Positions 23,193-26,163 of a stretch of DNA of 26,163 bases are shown here, one piece after another. The position numbers were made by a program, and so were the translations under genes. The stretch lies in the NCBI GenBank assembly GCA_049602715.1, contig JBMYRX010000029.1:1-26163 (forward strand), given 5' to 3'. The notes under the pieces were generated by a model, which saw only the letters and a program-made list of their open reading frames with translations, ran no database searches and was not told the origin of the DNA. The DNA is from GCA-2697345 sp049602715. GTDB lineage: Bacteria; Pseudomonadota; Alphaproteobacteria; Rhodobacterales; Rhodobacteraceae. Each line of letters starts with the position of its first letter. Within the stretch, counting starts at the first letter, position 1.

Positions 23193-23507
23193 TTAAGCAG
23201 CTTCTGCCTGAGACCTTCTTTCACTCTCCTCTCGAGAAAGCGCTACAGAAGTCCTAACACCATTTTCAACAAAAGACATTAAACCTGAAACAACTCGTTC
23301 GTTTGGATCAACGCCTGAGCAACTGAGAACCTCTCGGCCATCACGAGATCTTGCCCATCGAGCTATTTGTTCTGGTCCATTTCCGTACTTCTTGTCGTCC
23401 GCTATAGCATCGTCTAAAGCAGCCAAAACTACCGCAGCAAAGAGCTTCCTTGCGCGTTGTCCCTGCTCAAAATTAAAAGCATTACTATCTACAAAATCGG
23501 GTGCCAT
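23193..23507 (-). CDS. Conserved small hypothetical protein (possibly DUF6280 family)
   Basis: A 104-residue soluble protein without signal peptide or membrane segment. It starts MAPDFVDSNAFNFEQGQRARKLFAAVVLAALDDAIADDKK, then YGNGPEQIARWARSRDGREVLSCSGVDPNERVV, and ends in a charged region SREESERRSQAEAA. I recall near-identical small proteins in Rhodobacterales, and the DUF6280 name comes from memory only. Function is unknown; the central helix and the GREVLSCSG segment are probably the conserved core. AGGA on the minus strand (plus 23514-23517) lies 6 bases before the ATG. It is divergent from efp across 218 bases. Confidence 0.8.
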   Translation of the reverse strand: MAPDFVDSNAFNFEQGQRARKLFAAVVLAALDDAIADDKKYGNGPEQIARWARSRDGREVLSCSGVDPNERVVSGLMSFVENGVRTSVALSREESERRSQAEAA

Positions 23508-23593
23508 TACGTATCCTCATAAAAAATATAAAATGGTTTTTTAACTATTCGATTACTTATATACTACAAAAACTCATTTGTCATTGCGTTTTA

Positions 23594-23658
23594 TGCATAT
23601 CTACTATGCTAATTTTGCATATCTTTTATTTGAGCTATAAATATATATAACTAATAAT
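23594..23658 (+). promoter_or_regulatory. efp promoter candidate with two upstream direct repeats
   Basis: TGCATATCT occurs at 23594-23602 and again at 23616-23624, 22 bases apart, close to two helical turns. Five bases after the second copy lies TTGAGC (23630-23635), then a 17-base spacer and AATAAT (23653-23658), a plausible sigma-70 promoter giving efp a leader of about 60 bases. The repeats are placed like an activator site, but no regulator is identified. They could also serve the divergent small gene. Confidence 0.4.
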
Positions 23659-23725
23659 GATCTGTAATTAATTATGTCTACAGGAAATTCTTATCGATTA
23701 GAGCACATAATGGAGTTATTAAAAT

Positions 23726-24292
23726 ATGCCCAGAATAAATGGTAACGAAATAAGAATAGGTAATATTATCGAACATAATGGTAGTCTTTGGATAGCCACA
23801 AAAGTAGATCACGTTAAGCCTGGAAAGGGCGGTGCTTTCGCGCAAGTGGAGATGCGAAATATCCGTAATGGCTCTAAATTAAATGATCGTTTTAGGTCTG
23901 CAGATAAAGTAGAAAAAGTTCGGTTAGAACAAAAAAACCAACAGTTTTTATATGAATCTAATGGAATGCTTACGTTTATGGATACAGATAATTATGAACA
24001 ATTTGATCTTCGTGCTGAAATCTTAGGAGATCTTAGACCATTTCTACAAGATGGGATGATAGCAGTAGTCGAGTATTATGAAAGTGAGGCCTTAAACGTA
24101 ACTTTGCCACAGAAAGTAGCTTGTAAAGTAATAGAAACCGAGCCTGTTGTGAAAGGGCAAACTGCGGCAAATAGCTTCAAACCAGCTCTACTGGATAACG
24201 GTGTAAAAGTGATGGTCCCTCCATTTATCAGTCAGAATGAGAATATTTTGATTAATACGGAAACTAAAGAATATTCAGAACGCGCTTCGTGA
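23726..24292 (+). CDS. efp: Elongation factor P
   Basis: Translation factor that enters the ribosomal E site and speeds peptide-bond formation at polyproline stretches. Three beta-barrel domains are expected, and the 188-residue length is standard. The tip of domain I carries the modifiable lysine K34 in KPGKGGAF, the form normally beta-lysylated by EpmA; no epmA or epmB gene lies in the window. MRNIRNGSKLNDRFRS, the YEQFDL segment and the C-terminal KPALLDNGVKVMVPPFI are family hallmarks. GGAG at 23712-23715 lies 10 bases before the ATG. cobQ follows after 93 bases. Confidence 0.97.
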   Translation: MPRINGNEIRIGNIIEHNGSLWIATKVDHVKPGKGGAFAQVEMRNIRNGSKLNDRFRSADKVEKVRLEQKNQQFLYESNGMLTFMDTDNYEQFDLRAEILGDLRPFLQDGMIAVVEYYESEALNVTLPQKVACKVIETEPVVKGQTAANSFKPALLDNGVKVMVPPFISQNENILINTETKEYSERAS

Positions 24293-24385
24293 CTGAGGTT
24301 ATAATTCATAATCTCATTCTATCGTTTTGAAAGAATTCAAGAGAAAATTCTTAATTAGTAAAAAAGAGTCTAGAGAAATTATTAT

Positions 24386-25837
24386 ATGCCAAAAGTAATC
24401 ATGGTCCAAGGTTCGGGTTCAAATGTTGGAAAGTCTATTGTTGTCGCTGGGCTGTGCCGTTTATTTTCTAGGACCGGTCTCAAAGTTCGACCGTTTAAAC
24501 CTCAAAACATGTCAAATAATGCCGCTGTTACAATAGACAATGGTGAAATAGGTCGCGCGCAAGCCCTACAAGCATTGGCCTGCAACTGCGACGCAACTAC
24601 AGATATGAATCCAATACTGTTAAAACCAGAGTCAGAGTTTGGCTCACAAGTCATAGTTCAAGGAAAACGCTTTGCTACTTTGCAAGCTAAAGACTATGTA
24701 AAACAGAAGCCATTATTACTTGCCAAAGCCCTTGAAAGTTTTGAAAGATTAAAAAAAACGGCGGACCTCGTGATAATAGAGGGTGCGGGAAGTCCAGCAG
24801 AAACAAATTTACGTAGCGGAGATATCGCAAATATGGGGTTTGCTGAGGCCGCTAACATACCAGTGGTAGTAGTGGGTGATATTGATCGTGGTGGGGTGAT
24901 CGCACAGCTCGTGGGCACCCATACGGTTATCTCATCTCAGGACAAAAAAAGAATCGTTGGTTTTTTAATTAATAAGTTTCGAGGTGATCCAGATCTGTTT
25001 ACCGATGGATTAGCTGAAATTGTTCGACGCACTGGGTGGGAGTCTTTAGGGATATTACCTTGGTTTCAATCAGCATGGAAGTTACCAGCTGAGGATATTG
25101 TAGGTATAAGAGGCTCAAGCGGTGGACTAATAAAAATTGTTGTTCCAAAACTAAACAGAATTTCTAACTTTGATGACTTGGACCCACTAAGATTAGAAAA
25201 GAATGTATCAATAGAAATTATAGAAGCTGGTAAACCTCTTCCTGGTGACGCACAACTCATACTTATCCCAGGTTCAAAATCAACAATATCAGATCTTGAA
25301 TTTATACGAACACAAGGTTGGGATATCGATATTCTAGCTCATATCAGACGGGGTGGTCATGTCTTAGGTATTTGTGGAGGCTATCAAATACTTGGAAAGT
25401 CGATCAGCGACCCTGATGGGATAGAGAGTAATGCAAAACAAGTTTCTGGATTAGGATTACTAAATGTTATTACAGTTATGAAACCTGAAAAAAACCTAAA
25501 AACTGTTTCAGGGACATATTTGAAAAGTGGTGAACCAATCACTGGCTATGAAATGCACATAGGTATAACAAGTGGGCCAGATTGTGAAAATCCATTACTA
25601 GAAATTAATGGTAAACCTTCCGGGGCAATAGCACAAAACGGACAAGCATACGGTTGTTATTTACATGGTATGTTTGCTTCGGATACTTTTCGGAAATCTT
25701 TCCTAGATGGATTGGGTGCAAGTTCTACTTTAGAGTCTTATGAAGACTCTGTATTTGAAACGCTGGATGAGTTAGCTCAACACATAGAGAATAATATGAA
25801 TACTAAAATGTTTTTAAAGTTAGCTAAATCTGTTTAA
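24386..25837 (+). CDS. cobQ: Cobyric acid synthase (adenosylcobyrate synthase)
   Basis: Glutamine-dependent amidase of cobalamin synthesis that amidates four side chains of adenosylcobyrinic acid a,c-diamide. The N-terminal BioD-like ATPase domain has the P-loop GSGSNVGKS at residues 9-17 and KPQNMSNNA at 38-46. The C-terminal class I glutamine amidotransferase domain has the nucleophile C330 in GICGGYQILG and the histidine H427 in CYLHGMF. Length is 483 residues. No other cob gene lies in the window, and I see no B12 riboswitch in the 93-base gap after efp. A GAGTC (GANTC) site sits at 24366-24370, 15 bases before the ATG. Confidence 0.96.
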   Translation: MPKVIMVQGSGSNVGKSIVVAGLCRLFSRTGLKVRPFKPQNMSNNAAVTIDNGEIGRAQALQALACNCDATTDMNPILLKPESEFGSQVIVQGKRFATLQAKDYVKQKPLLLAKALESFERLKKTADLVIIEGAGSPAETNLRSGDIANMGFAEAANIPVVVVGDIDRGGVIAQLVGTHTVISSQDKKRIVGFLINKFRGDPDLFTDGLAEIVRRTGWESLGILPWFQSAWKLPAEDIVGIRGSSGGLIKIVVPKLNRISNFDDLDPLRLEKNVSIEIIEAGKPLPGDAQLILIPGSKSTISDLEFIRTQGWDIDILAHIRRGGHVLGICGGYQILGKSISDPDGIESNAKQVSGLGLLNVITVMKPEKNLKTVSGTYLKSGEPITGYEMHIGITSGPDCENPLLEINGKPSGAIAQNGQAYGCYLHGMFASDTFRKSFLDGLGASSTLESYEDSVFETLDELAQHIENNMNTKMFLKLAKSV

Positions 25838-25881
25838 GAGTTCAAAAATACCAGATTGGGGGAAACAAAAGTCTTCAGAAA

Positions 25882-26163
25882 CTAGTTTCCGTATCTTTTG
25901 AGAATTTTTCTAAGTTTTCTGCTTTCTTCGGAGAAATAACTGGGAGCACTTTGTGCAGAAATAGAATAATTTGAAATTCCTTGATATAATGATGCTATAC
26001 CAAGATCTTTGGACGTTAATTTTCCCATAGACGCTAACAACTTATATACGGCTAATTGGGATTGGGTGTCAAAAATAACGCGATTAGTTTGCGCATCAAA
26101 CAATGCCTGCTCAGCGTCGAGAACATCTAATGTTGTTCTTGCCCCAACTTTTGCCTCCTCACG
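25882..26163 (-). CDS. tolC: TolC-family outer membrane channel protein, C-terminal part
   Basis: Partial gene running off the right edge; only the last 93 residues are present, and the frame stays open to base 26163. The start of the visible part reads REEAKVGARTTLDVLDAEQA, then LFDAQTNRVIFDTQSQLAVYKLLASMGKLTSKDLG, the coiled-coil and strand repeat close to the C-terminus of TolC-type outer membrane efflux proteins. TolC forms a trimeric outer-membrane channel for type I secretion and RND/ABC efflux. A basic tail (EESRKLRKILKRYGN) ends it. It is convergent with cobQ, 44 bases away. The signal peptide and partner genes lie outside the window. Confidence 0.9.
   Translation of the reverse strand, partial: REEAKVGARTTLDVLDAEQALFDAQTNRVIFDTQSQLAVYKLLASMGKLTSKDLGIASLYQGISNYSISAQSAPSYFSEESRKLRKILKRYGN

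Noticed and set aside
24293..24385. Possible cobalamin riboswitch before cobQ
   Set aside because: The gap is only 93 bases, too short for a full B12 riboswitch, and I see no B12-box-like sequence.
25878..25889. Perfect palindrome GAAACTAGTTTC at the cobQ/tolC convergent junction
   Set aside because: It is AT-rich, has no loop or T-tract, and contains the tolC stop codon. Too weak to call a terminator or operator.

Overview
The window is chromosomal DNA from an AT-rich alphaproteobacterium. The strongest lineage marker is gcrA, a cell-cycle regulator confined to this class. Others are the IBA57/YgfZ-type protein, the fused carnitine dehydrogenase/betainyl-CoA thioesterase, the MetRS with FSTSQKRG in place of KMSKS, and an alphaproteobacterial-type LexA box (GAAC-N7-GAAC). 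The gcrA-argD-argF order and a small conserved protein at 23.2-23.5 kb recall Rhodobacterales, and tight packing with overlapping convergent ends suggests a streamlined, perhaps marine, genome. Species-level placement is inference.

Layout. 0-3.9 kb (+): valS and a HisC-family aminotransferase. 3.9-5.1 kb (-): serine/alanine-glyoxylate-type class V aminotransferase. 5.3-6.1 kb (+): ygfZ, convergent with an inositol-monophosphatase-family gene (-, 6.05-6.84 kb). 7.0-7.5 kb (+): PaaI-type hotdog thioesterase, convergent with argD-argF (-, 7.5-9.6 kb). 9.8-14.7 kb (+): gcrA, rimO, a DCC/DUF393 protein, a histone-deacetylase-family amidohydrolase, and scoA-scoB. 14.8-19.0 kb (-): aldo/keto reductase, beta-keto acid cleavage enzyme, fused carnitine dehydrogenase-thioesterase and SDR. 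19.1-21.0 kb (+): ImuA-like protein preceded by an SOS box, then an MFS transporter. 21.1-22.9 kb (+): metG. 23.05-23.14 kb (+): tRNA-Leu(UAA). 23.2-23.5 kb (-): small conserved protein. 23.7-25.8 kb (+): efp and cobQ. 25.9 kb to the right edge (-): C-terminal end of a TolC-family protein.

How the genes fit together. The clearest pathway is L-carnitine to glycine betaine. Carnitine is oxidised to 3-dehydrocarnitine, which the DUF849/BKACE enzyme cleaves with acetyl-CoA to betainyl-CoA and acetoacetate. The fused thioesterase releases glycine betaine, and the neighbouring ScoAB can activate acetoacetate to acetoacetyl-CoA. ArgD and ArgF are consecutive arginine-biosynthesis steps. ValS, MetG, tRNA-Leu, EF-P and RimO serve translation. 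Most remaining genes are ordinary housekeeping genes.

The most notable non-coding signal is a perfect GAAC-N7-GAAC direct repeat 16 bp before the ImuA-like gene, which points to LexA control of an ImuA homologue without imuB or dnaE2 beside it. I see no CRISPR array, insertion sequence, integrase, prophage or plasmid feature, and no gene-free stretch above 300 bases. I do not find a convincing wholly new multi-gene system.
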